From NCBI GenBank assembly GCA_022570795.1, contig JAKUDP010000005.1, forward strand, positions 372,001-436,000: 64,000 bases of DNA, written 5' to 3'. The notes beneath the pieces are model-generated. The model searched no databases and was not told where the DNA came from. It saw nothing but the letters and a program-made list of their open reading frames with translations. Below are positions 9,348-19,229 of this stretch, piece by piece. This DNA comes from Sphaerulina vaccinii (taxonomy: Eukaryota > Ascomycota > Dothideomycetes > Mycosphaerellales > Mycosphaerellaceae). Both the position numbers and the translations under genes were made by a program. Position 1 is the stretch's first letter. The number at the start of each line of letters is the position of its first letter.

Positions 9348-11399
9348 TCATAACCGCAATCTACCATCTTCAGGTCTTCCACCGAACCACTTCGACAGTA
9401 CAGATCCGCTACTCTCACTGTCTTCCATCCACCTTGGCTTTTTGAAAGCACTTCCAATGTTGCGCATAAATTCAGGCGTTTCAACAGACGCAAAAGTGTT
9501 CTGAACTCTTTCTCCGAAATCTTGGTAGAAGTGTCGCGCACTGTCATCTTCTTCCTCTTGTTGGTTGGTGATGGTATTGAACTGCCTATTGGCTTCGCGG
9601 GCATCAGCATCGCGGAAGACAGGTTCGCGACCGCGATCCTCACCCAGCGTTGTTGACCTGCCAGCAGAAGAGGCATTCGCTCGTTCCAGATCGAGAGAAG
9701 CGCCTCTAGTAGCGAGACCGAGCCCACTGTCAGCGCCACGGGATTGTAGTTCTCGATCGATCAAGGCTTTGCCTTCTCGCCAACCTCCTGTGCCAAAGCC
9801 GGAAGGGTTGTCTTCACTTTCGTCTTCGAGCACGCCGAAGCCTAGTATATTCTTCGTCTTGCCGTAGAAATTGAAAAGCGTGGCCAGAACTGGCAGTAGT
9901 ATGAAGCAGGGAAAGAATCGACTGAAGCCTTGCCCGAGTGGTGTGATGTCAAGGAGCTTTCCCAGAAATTGGAAGAACATTGTCTTCTCGAACACTGCTG
10001 GTGGCAGCGTTGTGACAAAGTTGTAGCTCAGGGGCACAGTCAGCTTGGCAACTTGCATTGAATACCAGCATGCACTTTCAGCGTACGTCTGTCGCTTGAC
10101 CAGTGCACGATTGCCCCAGACTTTGACATCAGTGATCGCATATAGCGCTGAAGCGTCCATATATAGCATCCAGAGTGCCGCCATGAGTTGACCGCCAATA
10201 TTGACAGTCTTCCTATCCTTCGAACTTGAGTAGTGGACTACCGTCAAGCCGATTACTGATAGTTGTGGCGCAAAGGCCTTGATGATTTCGCTCCAGATGA
10301 TAAGCACTGATGCGATGGCGAGTATTCCAGACATAGCTATACGGAGTACAGGTATGACATTCGTGTGCAAGTAGTATCGCATCGTGGGAGTGAGAACTGT
10401 CAAGCTCTTCCCCGAGCCACGAGGCGTAAACTTCAGTTCTTTGGAAGTTGCTGAGTCTATTATGGTTTGGGTGTCGTGTGCTCTTTGCACTAGATGGTCC
10501 CATTCGTCTACGAATCGTGCCTTTCTGTGTCGTGCACGCTTGACCTTGCGTGTCAGATCGGCCAGATACCTGTCCGTTATTACGGCGGGAATAGAGGTAT
10601 TGGTGGCTTGTATCGCAGCTGCTAACCCTGGCCGTGTATCGGGGACACTAGCCAATTCATCTATCCACTCTTGTTGCTCTCTGCTCGCGTTGCTCTTGTG
10701 CTTTCCCAGCTGTGTCACTGTACGCTCCAACTGCTCCAGTGACTCTGTTGCTTCGTCCAGCTTGTCATGAATCTTTGGCGCTTGTGTATACAGCCATCGC
10801 AAACGCGAGCTCACGTTCGCATTCCTGAACAGCCGTCTAGGCATTGCTACCAAGCCGTGACCCATGAGACCAATGGCCAGTATCAATCCCCAAGTATATG
10901 CCAAAGCCATCAGCAGGCCCTTCAAGCTCGCAACGTGGAAGCCATTCTCAAAGACGAAGTAGACCAGCCCAAGTATGCCAGTAGAAAGCACAATCATCTG
11001 GTAGCGCAGATTCGATCGTACGGAGTCTATCATGCGCTGGCGAGTGTCTCGAAAGCCGGAATCGCAATACTCGCCCAGCAGCGGCAGGATGAACCATGTC
11101 AGCACGAAGGTAAGCCAGTATGCGATACGCCAGGCGACTAATGTGGCTCGTTCTGGTAGCCATATGGCTGTAGAAGCATTCGTCTCAGCCAAATCAATCG
11201 GCACCAGAAGGATGATAGAACACGGTAGAAACAGGGCCAGGAAGACTGGCAGCAACAGCCATTGCGGTGTATTTCGAAGTGGTAGATAGTGCCGGATCGC
11301 GAGGATAGATGCCAGTGCAACAACCAGCAGCGCAGTGATGGCGAAGATGTTGGAGCCTATTGACGCCGAAGCCGCCGTCGTGATCGTAGTATCGGCCAT
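9348..11399 (-). CDS. LMBR1-domain multi-pass membrane protein
   Basis: A 683-residue integral membrane protein of the LMBR1-like family (LMBD2-type in layout). Hydrophobic segments lie near residues 18-35, 48-68, 90-110, 135-155 and 163-182. A long cytosolic coiled-coil loop (~195-320, 'LDEATESLEQLERTVTQLG') follows, then a second membrane block (~345-520). The tail is hydrophilic, with the fungal-conserved 'GFGVLEDESEDNPSGFGTGG' stretch. Animal relatives act as lipocalin receptors or lysosomal cobalamin transport accessories; the fungal role is not established. Single exon, ending convergently with VAM7 only 111 bp away. Family call is secure and function unknown. Confidence 0.85.
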   Translation of the reverse strand: MADTTITTAASASIGSNIFAITALLVVALASILAIRHYLPLRNTPQWLLLPVFLALFLPCSIILLVPIDLAETNASTAIWLPERATLVAWRIAYWLTFVLTWFILPLLGEYCDSGFRDTRQRMIDSVRSNLRYQMIVLSTGILGLVYFVFENGFHVASLKGLLMALAYTWGLILAIGLMGHGLVAMPRRLFRNANVSSRLRWLYTQAPKIHDKLDEATESLEQLERTVTQLGKHKSNASREQQEWIDELASVPDTRPGLAAAIQATNTSIPAVITDRYLADLTRKVKRARHRKARFVDEWDHLVQRAHDTQTIIDSATSKELKFTPRGSGKSLTVLTPTMRYYLHTNVIPVLRIAMSGILAIASVLIIWSEIIKAFAPQLSVIGLTVVHYSSSKDRKTVNIGGQLMAALWMLYMDASALYAITDVKVWGNRALVKRQTYAESACWYSMQVAKLTVPLSYNFVTTLPPAVFEKTMFFQFLGKLLDITPLGQGFSRFFPCFILLPVLATLFNFYGKTKNILGFGVLEDESEDNPSGFGTGGWREGKALIDRELQSRGADSGLGLATRGASLDLERANASSAGRSTTLGEDRGREPVFRDADAREANRQFNTITNQQEEEDDSARHFYQDFGERVQNTFASVETPEFMRNIGSAFKKPRWMEDSESSGSVLSKWFGGRPEDGRLRL

Positions 11400-11789
11400 G
11401 GTGGAAATATTGTATGATCGCTCGATGTGCTTTCACTGCTTGTTATGTGCCCGGATCTCCATATCGGTGGCCTGCTCTACTCCTCGCCTCTTGCCAAGTG
11501 TTCGAAGTCGCCTGATGTTATTGTGTCAGTCACCAGCAGCCTGCAGGCTGAAAGATGTCGAGGTTGCGCTCCTACCACCAATGACGCGCGTTTCACGTGA
11601 AAGAAACGGCCATACAAGGATGAAACACCTCCCCCTGTTTTGAAGCTTGGAGATTTCTCGGCCAACTAAACTCGATAGGCCCACTTGTCGGCCAATTGGT
11701 TAGACACCAGGTGCAAAGATGTGGCATAAATGTGTCCAGGTGCTTGCTGCGAGGCCACTGTTCGTCCAGCCTTACTGCTACGAGAAGAG
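11400..11789. promoter_or_regulatory. Divergent intergenic region between LMBR1 gene and MDR oxidoreductase
   Basis: 390 bp between head-to-head genes. An in-frame extension upstream of the MDR start reaches 11730 but has no family resemblance, so I treat it as leader. No recognised motif. Confidence 0.4.
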
Positions 11790-12909
11790 ATGACGGAAAT
11801 CAAGCAGTGCAAACAGTGGACGACTGCCTTTGATGGCTTGGAGAATCTTCAACTCTCAACAGCCGCGAAGCCAGAGCCCAAAGATGGCGAGGTCCTGGTT
11901 AAGATCCTCACAGTGTCCTTGAACTATCGAGATACTGAAGGTCAGACACTCAACCTCGACAACACTGATGAACATTGCTAACTCACGTCTAGTAATAATG
12001 GGCCTGTACAACCACCACAAATCTGTCAACAGTCAGACCAGCCTGGTACCATGTTCAGATATCTGCGGTGTCATCGTCGACGCCGGGAGCTCCAGCTGGA
12101 AGGAAGGCACACGAGTAATGTCCATATTCAACCAAACTCACCTTACTGGTCAGGTCAAGGAGAAGGATATGACAAGTGGCCTAGGACTGCCACTGCCCGG
12201 CTGTCTTACCGAGTACAGATGCTTTGCAGCAGAGTCTCTCGTTGCTGTACCTGACTATCTCTCTGATGAGGGGGCCGCAGCACTCCCGATTGCAGGTGTT
12301 ACGGCGTGGATGTCTTTAAACCAGTTCCGGCCTATGGATCATCCAGCCGACGGCAACGTGGACGAAATTGTATTGATCCAGGGCACTGGAGGGGTGTCAA
12401 TATCTTGCTTGCAGATCGCTCACGCAGCTGGTATGAAGACCATTGTCACCTCATCCTCTGATTCGAAGCTGGAGCGCGCAAAGACACTCGGCGCTGATCA
12501 TGGAATCAACTACAAGACCACGCCGGAATGGCAGGACGAGATTAACAGAATCACCAGTGACAACGGAGTTGATATCATTCTGGAGACTGGCGGAGCTCAA
12601 ACACTCCGTAAGAGCTTCGATTGTATTGCCTTCGGAGGTCTCATTGATGCCGTTGGCTACTTGTCGGGCAAGGAGGATGCCCCTGGTGATCGATTGAACA
12701 CCAACTTACTGGCTCTGCGACGGAATGTGACTATAAAAGGTATCCTGAATGGTCCGAAAGACCGATTCGAAGAGATGTGCAGATTTTACTCCAAACATCA
12801 GATCCACCCGATTATTGACAAGGTCTTCGAGTTCGGCCAAGCAAAGGAGGCTCTTCAGTATCTCTTATCTGGCGGTCACTTCGGCAAAGTAGTCCTTAAG
12901 GTGGCTTGA
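11790..12909 (+). CDS. NAD(P)-dependent alcohol dehydrogenase / quinone oxidoreductase-like (MDR superfamily)
   Basis: Two exons, 11790-11940 and 11993-12909, with a 52-bp intron (GTCAGA...TCTAG), give a 355-residue medium-chain dehydrogenase/reductase. The N-terminal GroES-like part has 'LNYRDTE' then 'LVPCSDICGVIVDAG', matching the LNYRD...PGSD..G.V pattern. The Rossmann fold has the nucleotide-binding 'QGTGGVSISCLQIAHAAG' followed by 'GADHGINYKTTPEW'. The catalytic and structural zinc ligands of classical ADHs are not apparent, which suits the zinc-independent, NADPH-using group annotated in fungi as 'zinc-type alcohol dehydrogenase-like'. The physiological substrate cannot be told from sequence. 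The splice restores the conserved region exactly, so the model is firm. Confidence 0.88.
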
Positions 12910-12988
12910 AATAGATAGGTATGGACTGTACAGATCCTTATCCTGACCCCATGCAAGCAACTCTCAGCGCTCTAATGAACATCAAGGC

Positions 12989-14286
12989 TCACTTCCGGCG
13001 GCGAGACTTCAGCTTATTCTGCACTTTTGCGGAGCCCGACCCAACAGCGTCGGAAACGCGTTCCTGAACATTGTGCTTCTCAGCTTCATCTTGGATGTCG
13101 TCCATTATATCGTCCTCATCAGGACAAGTGGTGCCAACAACAAAGTCGAGCACTCCAAGTCGACCAAAGTTGCCAATGCCCCTGTTCTGTTCCACCGAAG
13201 CGAAGTGGGCCTCGTTGCGTCGTGCCATCCCGCCCAAGATTATGGTCGATGGCAGAACGGTGTATCCTGAAAACACGAAGAAATCCTCAAGTGACGTTAT
13301 TGCGAGGAACAGATGCCTGTTCGACGTTAGTTGTGCAAGGAATGGCCGATACCTGTCAGTCAGTGAACTGCTTACCATGTCAGAACATGCCACCGAAAGA
13401 GAACGGCAGGCAGAAACGTCGGCAAGAATACAGCAAGCAGATACGTGGCTGGATGATCGTAAGCGGCTCCGATGCCCATCGTAATGGATATGCCGTGCTG
13501 CCACTGTAAATGCCAGTCCTTGAGCACTGACTGCCACTCATGGAGAACATATCTGTGAACAACATAATGTATCACGCCGCGCAGGACGAAGCCCTTGAGA
13601 ATGTCCATTAGGACAGTCCAAGGCATAGGGACCTAGAAGAGCCGATCAGCAAGTGTCCCAGTAATACCTTACGTGAACAATGGCATCCATGGTCGAGCTT
13701 GACACTCACAATCTTGGTGACTTTCAGCAGGCTTCGCATAAAGAACGCACGAGTGACCAGGACCTCCAGCACTGCCTGCACTATGACGCATAACAAGACG
13801 TTTCCAGTGGCAACGGCAACCACGCGGAGCACTTTGTCACGACCAAGTCGATGGGGCAGATGGCCTTTTCCTTCAGCCTTGACCTTCCGACTCAAACCTG
13901 GCACCAGGTAGTCGAATGCTACAGCCAGGAGCGCTGGTCCAAGATAACACAATAGTCTGATCGTAAGTGTGCCGTACAACTCGATTGCCAGTGGTCCTTT
14001 GCTGATGAATAATTAGCTACTGCTAGCAGTTGATAGATCAGCACTATTTCTACCTCCAGACTAAGCTGCTCCACGTCAAATAGAAGAATGCCAGGCTGAC
14101 AGTGGTCGATGAACTGCCATAGAGCGGTATCGCGAGGAACGAAATAAGTGGCAGAGGCAGCGTCAACGCGCTCGTTAGTTTCGACATGGTCGTGCCATAC
14201 AGCTCCCAGAAGCTGGTCGGTAGGCTTGCCGAGCGACCTGATAGGTAGCCGGAGCTATAAACCAACTTCTCACGTATTTCTTGCAT
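12989..14286 (-). CDS. Fatty acid hydroxylase / sterol desaturase superfamily protein
   Basis: Four exons on the minus strand: 14286-14054, 14001-13710, 13632-13376 and 13316-12989. The introns are 52, 77 and 59 bp (the last with a perfect CTAAC branch), and the product is 369 residues with all phases agreeing. It is membrane-embedded, with hydrophobic segments in exons 1-3. The di-iron histidine region reads 'HYVVHRYVLHEW', then 'WHLQWQHG', 'YDHP', and at the C-terminus 'EAHF...GNFGRLGVLDFVVGT', the usual ending of this superfamily. Members hydroxylate or desaturate sterols and fatty acids in the ER; this fungal subgroup is uncharacterised and its His boxes are less regular than ERG3 or ERG25. 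An upstream in-frame ATG at 14367 is possible. Convergent with the MDR gene (79 bp apart). Confidence 0.82.
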
Positions 14287-14711
14287 GTTGTGTGGTTTAC
14301 GGTGAAGAACACTGCCTGAATGGGAGCATTGTTTGGGTTGTGTGAGTTGTGTTGTTGTTATCGTCAAGAAACGGGAGCAGCTCCGAAAGTTGGAAATGAC
14401 ATCACTCCTTCATGCCGACAAACACATCACGGAATCCTTCAAGCCAATCTATTCTGTATGGCCTATGGTAGCTCATGGATGATAACAGTGGAATTCACGA
14501 TAGTCATACCGTTATCGATCTCTGAATCAAGAATTGCATTTTCATCGCATCACATCTCCAACCTCACGAGCACAGTCATTATCAATCTGTAGAGAAAGGA
14601 TCTTATGTTATACCTATCTCTGAGACGCTCTCTGATGCTCATCGCACCACATCATGGCCCTTGGAACCCCGGTCATCACTCGCTCTCGGAGCCATACTGC
14701 TTCATCGTGGT
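14287..14711. other. Intergenic between hydroxylase start and exonuclease 3' end
   Basis: 425 bp holding the promoter of the hydroxylase-family gene and the 3' end of the exonuclease gene, both on the minus strand. I see no coding content or repeat. Confidence 0.4.
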
Positions 14712-16901
14712 TTACTTCTTCTTCGGAACAACCTCGCCAGTAACGCTCGAAACCTGCTCAATCTCTGCCCATCCCATAGGCCACTCTCTCATTTCCATCA
14801 TTTCCCACTGCTCATCGCTCTTCTCGGCCATTCTCAACCTATGGAGCGTCTCATGCTTGACTCTCTCCTTCCAGTCCTCATTCCACGCCTCATGACCAAT
14901 GCAGTATTGGTAGATATGCTTGAGGAATACGACATCCTGAGCACAGTAGTCGATTGCGAGCTTGCTCAATGGACGCTCGTTGCACCACGCGTAGCCTTTC
15001 TTTGCCGCAAGATCTACCATCTCGGTGATATCGGCCCACGTCAAGTCAGGATCAGCTTTGTACATTTCAGCCTTCTCCCCTCCAAGGACGAGAGCTGCTT
15101 TGCCCCAATTCTTGATGGACTTCCACTGCTTGGCATCTGTCTTGTTCAGCTTGGCGGTGTATGGTGCGACATAGGCCGAGGATTGTACCTGAGTACGTTT
15201 GTTCTTAGTTTTTGGTTCGGTCCGAGTTGCTGAGAACATGAGCTGAACGTCAATGATGCCGTGCAGTTTCACGCCCGGATAGAGGTGTGTGAGAGCATCG
15301 TTGTCCGTCCGGCAATCGAAAAGGAGTTTCTTGACGCTCGCATCGGCAAGAATGAAGGCGAGTGTCGTAGTGCCATGCTCGACGTTCTTGCCTGGGGTGT
15401 AAAAAGCTGCTTCACGAAGGGTGAACACGTCGATCAGGAAGCATGCATTGAGCTCCGTCAGGCATATTTGTATGATGGAGATGTCCCCATGTCGACCGAG
15501 CTGCACTCCTTCAATGTCGATAGCCAAGAGAGGTTCGTCTTTGGCTACAACTGGTGTGCCGTGAGTCGAGGTCGTAAAAGAGTACACGCAATCCATAATC
15601 GCATCGACCATATCGGCAATGCCTTTCTTTGTATCAACCCAGATAGTCTCTGTATTAGGTAGCTCCATCGGATTGCAGTGTCTCTGTGGCTTAGGCATGA
15701 CCGTGCCGTCAATCAGGGCCTGCGGCCTTCTCTGATCTCTCAGAGCAGTAGTGAGAACGGCCAATTCAGCAATCAGGCCATCGAGTCCAATATCCGTATA
15801 CAACGTGGGTCGCATGACTCTGTGGCAGCCTTCTGTGGACTTACGCATGGTGCATTTGATGGTTTCGATCTTTCTCTTCAAGGCTTCTACCTCGAACTCT
15901 TCAGTGTCTTCTCCGTTCATTGTAGCTGGGCACAGGCCCACGCGACGCGCGCCTGTAGCTGCTAGTTCGGCGCAAGCGAGCGCCGTCTCACCAAGGCCTG
16001 CTTCGTTTGGAAATGCCCACGCTCCGCGTGGTGTCTCGACTTCGGGCCATTCTTGTGAATCACCCTTCGGCTGTCTTCGAGCTAGCTCGGCTAACAGAGC
16101 GTCCGTGGAGAAAGTCTCGAGTGCAGTCAGTTGCTGCAAGTCTTTCTCGTCAGTGTCAGGCACCATCGTGGTTGCTGTCGATTGTACGGGCTCGCACTGG
16201 GTATCGAGGTTGTGTGTGTTGAGGTCGAGGACCGAGTCCGGAGGAGATTGTTGCTTTATGTCGAGGCTGTTGATGTTGTTGTGTATGTTGTGTCCAAGTT
16301 GGTCCTTTGAATATGGCGAAAAGTGAGGATAGTGAATGCCAAGACCACTTTGTTGCATGTGATCATCGGCACGATCACCGTGAGCCGCTGATGCTTCTTC
16401 GTCTTCTCTCACTTGCTGTGAGCCCTCATCTGCGCCTGAGCTGAAATCGGATGGCACGGCTGTCGCTGGTTGGCTGAGCGACTCTTCATCTTCGTTCTCG
16501 ACACGAGAGTAGATCGAGGAGGAGCAATCGTCCGCAATGACTCCGGCAGTAAAGCCATTTGACGCGATCGGTGACCAAGCACGCTCATCATGCAGAGGTC
16601 GGCGTTGGCGCAGGGAGAGCACATGTTTCTCCTCGTCTATCGCACAGGAGTAAATCGAAGAAGAGCAATCGTCCGCGGCGAGACTGGAGACCTCTGAGCT
16701 CCTTCTCAAGTCCAGGGGGCTAGTGCTGCTTCGTATACGCAAGCTGCTAACGCGCTCGAGGATTCGCAGCCTGGCTGGACCTGTCCGACCTGATCGAGGC
16801 GGAGGCTTGCTATGCGACAAGCTGCTTTTCCGAGTTGGTGTGTCGATTTTACCATGACGCATTTCGAACGCGGCATAGTCCTTGGATCTGTAGACGTTCA
16901 T
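14712..16901 (-). CDS. 3'-5' exonuclease domain protein (DEDDy type)
   Basis: A 729-residue protein starting at the ATG at 16901; the frame stays open 38 codons further (to 17015), but that part is poor and may be leader. The first ~370 residues are disordered and contain two similar DDCSSSIYS motifs. The C-terminal ~340 residues form an RNase D/WRN-like exonuclease: motif I 'LAIDIEGVQLGRHGDISIIQ' (DxE), motif II 'LLFDCRTDNDALTHLY', and motif III 'LAIDYCAQDVVFL' (YxxxD, hence DEDDy). Such fungal proteins are usually annotated as '3'-5' exonuclease/ribonuclease H-like'; the substrate is unknown. A duplicated DDCSSSIYS element in the disordered part suggests a short linear motif. Confidence 0.85.
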   Translation of the reverse strand: MNVYRSKDYAAFEMRHGKIDTPTRKSSLSHSKPPPRSGRTGPARLRILERVSSLRIRSSTSPLDLRRSSEVSSLAADDCSSSIYSCAIDEEKHVLSLRQRRPLHDERAWSPIASNGFTAGVIADDCSSSIYSRVENEDEESLSQPATAVPSDFSSGADEGSQQVREDEEASAAHGDRADDHMQQSGLGIHYPHFSPYSKDQLGHNIHNNINSLDIKQQSPPDSVLDLNTHNLDTQCEPVQSTATTMVPDTDEKDLQQLTALETFSTDALLAELARRQPKGDSQEWPEVETPRGAWAFPNEAGLGETALACAELAATGARRVGLCPATMNGEDTEEFEVEALKRKIETIKCTMRKSTEGCHRVMRPTLYTDIGLDGLIAELAVLTTALRDQRRPQALIDGTVMPKPQRHCNPMELPNTETIWVDTKKGIADMVDAIMDCVYSFTTSTHGTPVVAKDEPLLAIDIEGVQLGRHGDISIIQICLTELNACFLIDVFTLREAAFYTPGKNVEHGTTTLAFILADASVKKLLFDCRTDNDALTHLYPGVKLHGIIDVQLMFSATRTEPKTKNKRTQVQSSAYVAPYTAKLNKTDAKQWKSIKNWGKAALVLGGEKAEMYKADPDLTWADITEMVDLAAKKGYAWCNERPLSKLAIDYCAQDVVFLKHIYQYCIGHEAWNEDWKERVKHETLHRLRMAEKSDEQWEMMEMREWPMGWAEIEQVSSVTGEVVPKKK

Positions 16902-17560
16902 GATTGCTTTGGAGAAGTGAGGAAACGAACGCACCTGAGTGAGCTGATCATGATAGGAAATATATATACAAAAGTTATGAGTCCACGCACGTGCGAACCA
17001 GACTTTCTGTACCAATTTCCTACATGTGGAGACATATCAGTACCAGCAGACTACGAGGGACTTCTGCCTCCACCATGCTGCAGATACAACGACAATGACT
17101 TGCGGACAGATAGTCTTAAGACATTTGCTAAGTCTGGAGCGATTCACCCTTACTACTGGTCGACTTGCCAGGTCTCGTGTTCGTTGGGGAGGTTGACTTG
17201 GTATCGAACCGTTCGTCCCAGCTTGGAAATTTGTAGCGACGTCCTTGACACTATCATTGCCAGATGTGAGACTTGGAGCTGGCCACCATTAGCCTACGCT
17301 TAACCAGAGATTTAGATATTGGCAGCTGCAGTAACGCCGCGTGTTGACTCGCTCGCAATCCGACTCGCACGATAAAAGCCCGCCCCCTTGACCCTTTTTT
17401 CAAGTTCTTTGATATTTCTGGGCCCGGCCTGGGGTCATTCGTTGGCGAATGCACTTTTGTCACACGTCGGATAGGTTCGTCTTGAGCATAGCCGCTGCAT
17501 TTAGACCAATTGGTCATCCGCAGAGTCTGCAAGGCATCGTTTCCGAGCAAGTGGCGACGC
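16902..17560. other. Intergenic: exonuclease promoter and 3' flank of mitochondrial coiled-coil gene
   Basis: 659 bp without a supportable gene. A TATATATA tract at about 16961-16967 lies roughly 60 bp upstream of the exonuclease ATG on the minus strand and could be a TATA-like or leader element. Short frames here are not protein-like. Confidence 0.4.
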
Positions 17561-18001
17561 TTAGTCCTGGTGAAGAGCCAACTCCTCCATAGCTGTCACG
17601 CCCTGCTCCAACTCCCGCACTCTTTGGCCTATCCTTCGCTTCACTTCATCAGCCAGCTCGCGATCTGTCCCATCGAGCACGGCCTTGTAAGCTTCCTGAA
17701 CTCTGGTCAACTCCTCTCGCGCAGCTTTCCTGTCCTCTTCGGCGTAGATGCTGGCCTTCTCTGTCTCTTCCATTGCGATCTCGAACTCATCCTGAGCGGT
17801 GGCGTATAGTTCCGTGATTTCTTCAATCTTCTCGTCAGCGATGGATTTGGATGAAGCCCATCGCAGCACTTGGGCCGGCGCGTGAGAGGCACATCGCGTG
17901 TTGGTGGTGATAAGCAATTGCGGTCGAGAGAGTGTCCTGAGTGTGCGTTTCGTAGGGGCAGACTGGCGCAATGCGCGCGCGAAGATGGCTCTGCTGAACA
18001 T
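17561..18001 (-). CDS. Small mitochondrial coiled-coil protein, hypothetical
   Basis: 146 residues from the ATG at 18001; an in-frame ATG at 18037 exists but would spoil the targeting signal. The first ~45 residues are Arg/Ser/Thr-rich without acidic residues (MFSRAIFARALRQ...), a classic mitochondrial presequence. The remainder is an acidic/basic amphipathic coiled coil from about residue 65 to 140. I recognise no family. Proteins of this look are common as conserved fungal hypotheticals of the mitochondrial matrix or inner membrane. It shares a ~310-bp divergent promoter with the cytochrome b5-domain gene. The gene is likely real; the function is unknown. Confidence 0.7.
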   Translation of the reverse strand: MFSRAIFARALRQSAPTKRTLRTLSRPQLLITTNTRCASHAPAQVLRWASSKSIADEKIEEITELYATAQDEFEIAMEETEKASIYAEEDRKAAREELTRVQEAYKAVLDGTDRELADEVKRRIGQRVRELEQGVTAMEELALHQD

Positions 18002-18308
18002 GATGGGATCCTTGCTCTGTATTGTATGTTCGTTCAATGCTGTTCTATGCTGTGCTGTCTAGATGGTGGTTGTTAAAGCGTGACGTCGGCTCGTTGTGCT
18101 TCCGTCCTGCCTGCCCTGCGAACATTTCTCTCCTTCCACCACCCTACATGTACTCTTCAACACACAATCTCCAGCTTCATGTATCTGATCATTGACTGCC
18201 GAAGATGACCGGTGAGAGGACACACACGAGTATCTCACTGATCCGCAGACCCAGGCGTCCGCCTAGAATTCTCGACACGCGATAACGCTTCGGGTGGCAA
18301 GTTGCTCT
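18002..18308. promoter_or_regulatory. Divergent promoter, mitochondrial coiled-coil gene / cytochrome b5 gene
   Basis: 307 bp between head-to-head starts. An ATG at about 18205 followed by a GTGAGA donor-like sequence opens a short frame that does not join the downstream protein frame; it could be an upstream ORF. No other motif was seen. Confidence 0.35.
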
Positions 18309-19229
18309 ATGGCATTTCTCAGCCTCGTCATACTCTTCCTTACTGCAGCATTCTTCGCATATCAGAATTCGAATATGCTAAAAGGCTTCCTACCAGCCTG
18401 GTTGGCTCCTGGAGAGGCAGCCCAGGACACCGTCACAAAAGACAACGCCAAACTGGACAAACCCAATACTGAGGATGACATTGCTGACGGCGATACTACA
18501 CCGAAAGCGACATCAAAGACGCTCCCAGATGATGTACCGACCTTAAAGCTGGGAGATGATGCCGAGATAGAAGACGAACCAGAACGAGAGCCTTCGGCTC
18601 CATCCTTCCCTGCAGCCAACAGTGCTCAGCGCGCCTCTGCGATGCCACCGCCTCCCAGGCCTAGCACGAATGGCGGCACCAATCTCATGCCTCCGCCGAT
18701 GCGACTAATACCGACCCTAAAACCGAGCGCAGCCGCAGGTCTTCGTGTACCTAGCACAGGACCTCTACCAAATCGTGGTCCTCCCGTGGCAAGCCAGCAG
18801 CGAGTGAGCTCTAGTCTCGCCCCAAACGGTACTGCGAAGGTCACACCCAATCCTCGCAACAAGGTTCTACTCAAGCCAGGTCACTCACCTATGGACTGGG
18901 CGGCTCTTACCAAGACTGGCAACATATCTGGCGTCAGTACTTTCCAGCGAGTTACACCAAGTCAGCTCAAGACCATGACAGGTCGTAAAGGCAAGCCAGC
19001 TTGGAGCAACTGGCAAGGCAAGGTGTACAACATTACCCCTTATCTGCCATTCCATCCGGGCGGCGAAGCTGAATTGATGAAAGCGGCAGGACGTGATGGG
19101 ACGAAGCTGTTCATGGACGTGCATCCTTGGGTCAACTGGGAGAACATGCTTGGGACGTGTCTTGTGGGCGTCTTAGTACCCGAGAACTATGGTCAGGGCG
19201 AAGGGAGCAGTTTGGAAGATATGGATTGA
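18309..19229 (+). CDS. Cytochrome b5-like heme-binding domain protein, membrane anchored (IRC21-like)
   Basis: 306 residues. An N-terminal signal-anchor helix ('MAFLSLVILFLTAAFFAY') is followed by a disordered Pro/Ser/Thr region (~60-180) and a C-terminal cytochrome b5 domain (~210-300): 'AWSNWQGKVYNITPYLPFHP', then GGEAELMKAAGRDGTKLF and DVHPWVNWENML. The two axial heme histidines are the one in FHPGG and the one in DVHPW. The layout resembles fungal relatives of yeast IRC21 (YMR073C), whose role is poorly defined. The reading frame extends upstream only by GTG-initiated codons to a stop near 18264, so the ATG at 18309 is the natural start. Intronless. Confidence 0.85.
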   Translation: MAFLSLVILFLTAAFFAYQNSNMLKGFLPAWLAPGEAAQDTVTKDNAKLDKPNTEDDIADGDTTPKATSKTLPDDVPTLKLGDDAEIEDEPEREPSAPSFPAANSAQRASAMPPPPRPSTNGGTNLMPPPMRLIPTLKPSAAAGLRVPSTGPLPNRGPPVASQQRVSSSLAPNGTAKVTPNPRNKVLLKPGHSPMDWAALTKTGNISGVSTFQRVTPSQLKTMTGRKGKPAWSNWQGKVYNITPYLPFHPGGEAELMKAAGRDGTKLFMDVHPWVNWENMLGTCLVGVLVPENYGQGEGSSLEDMD

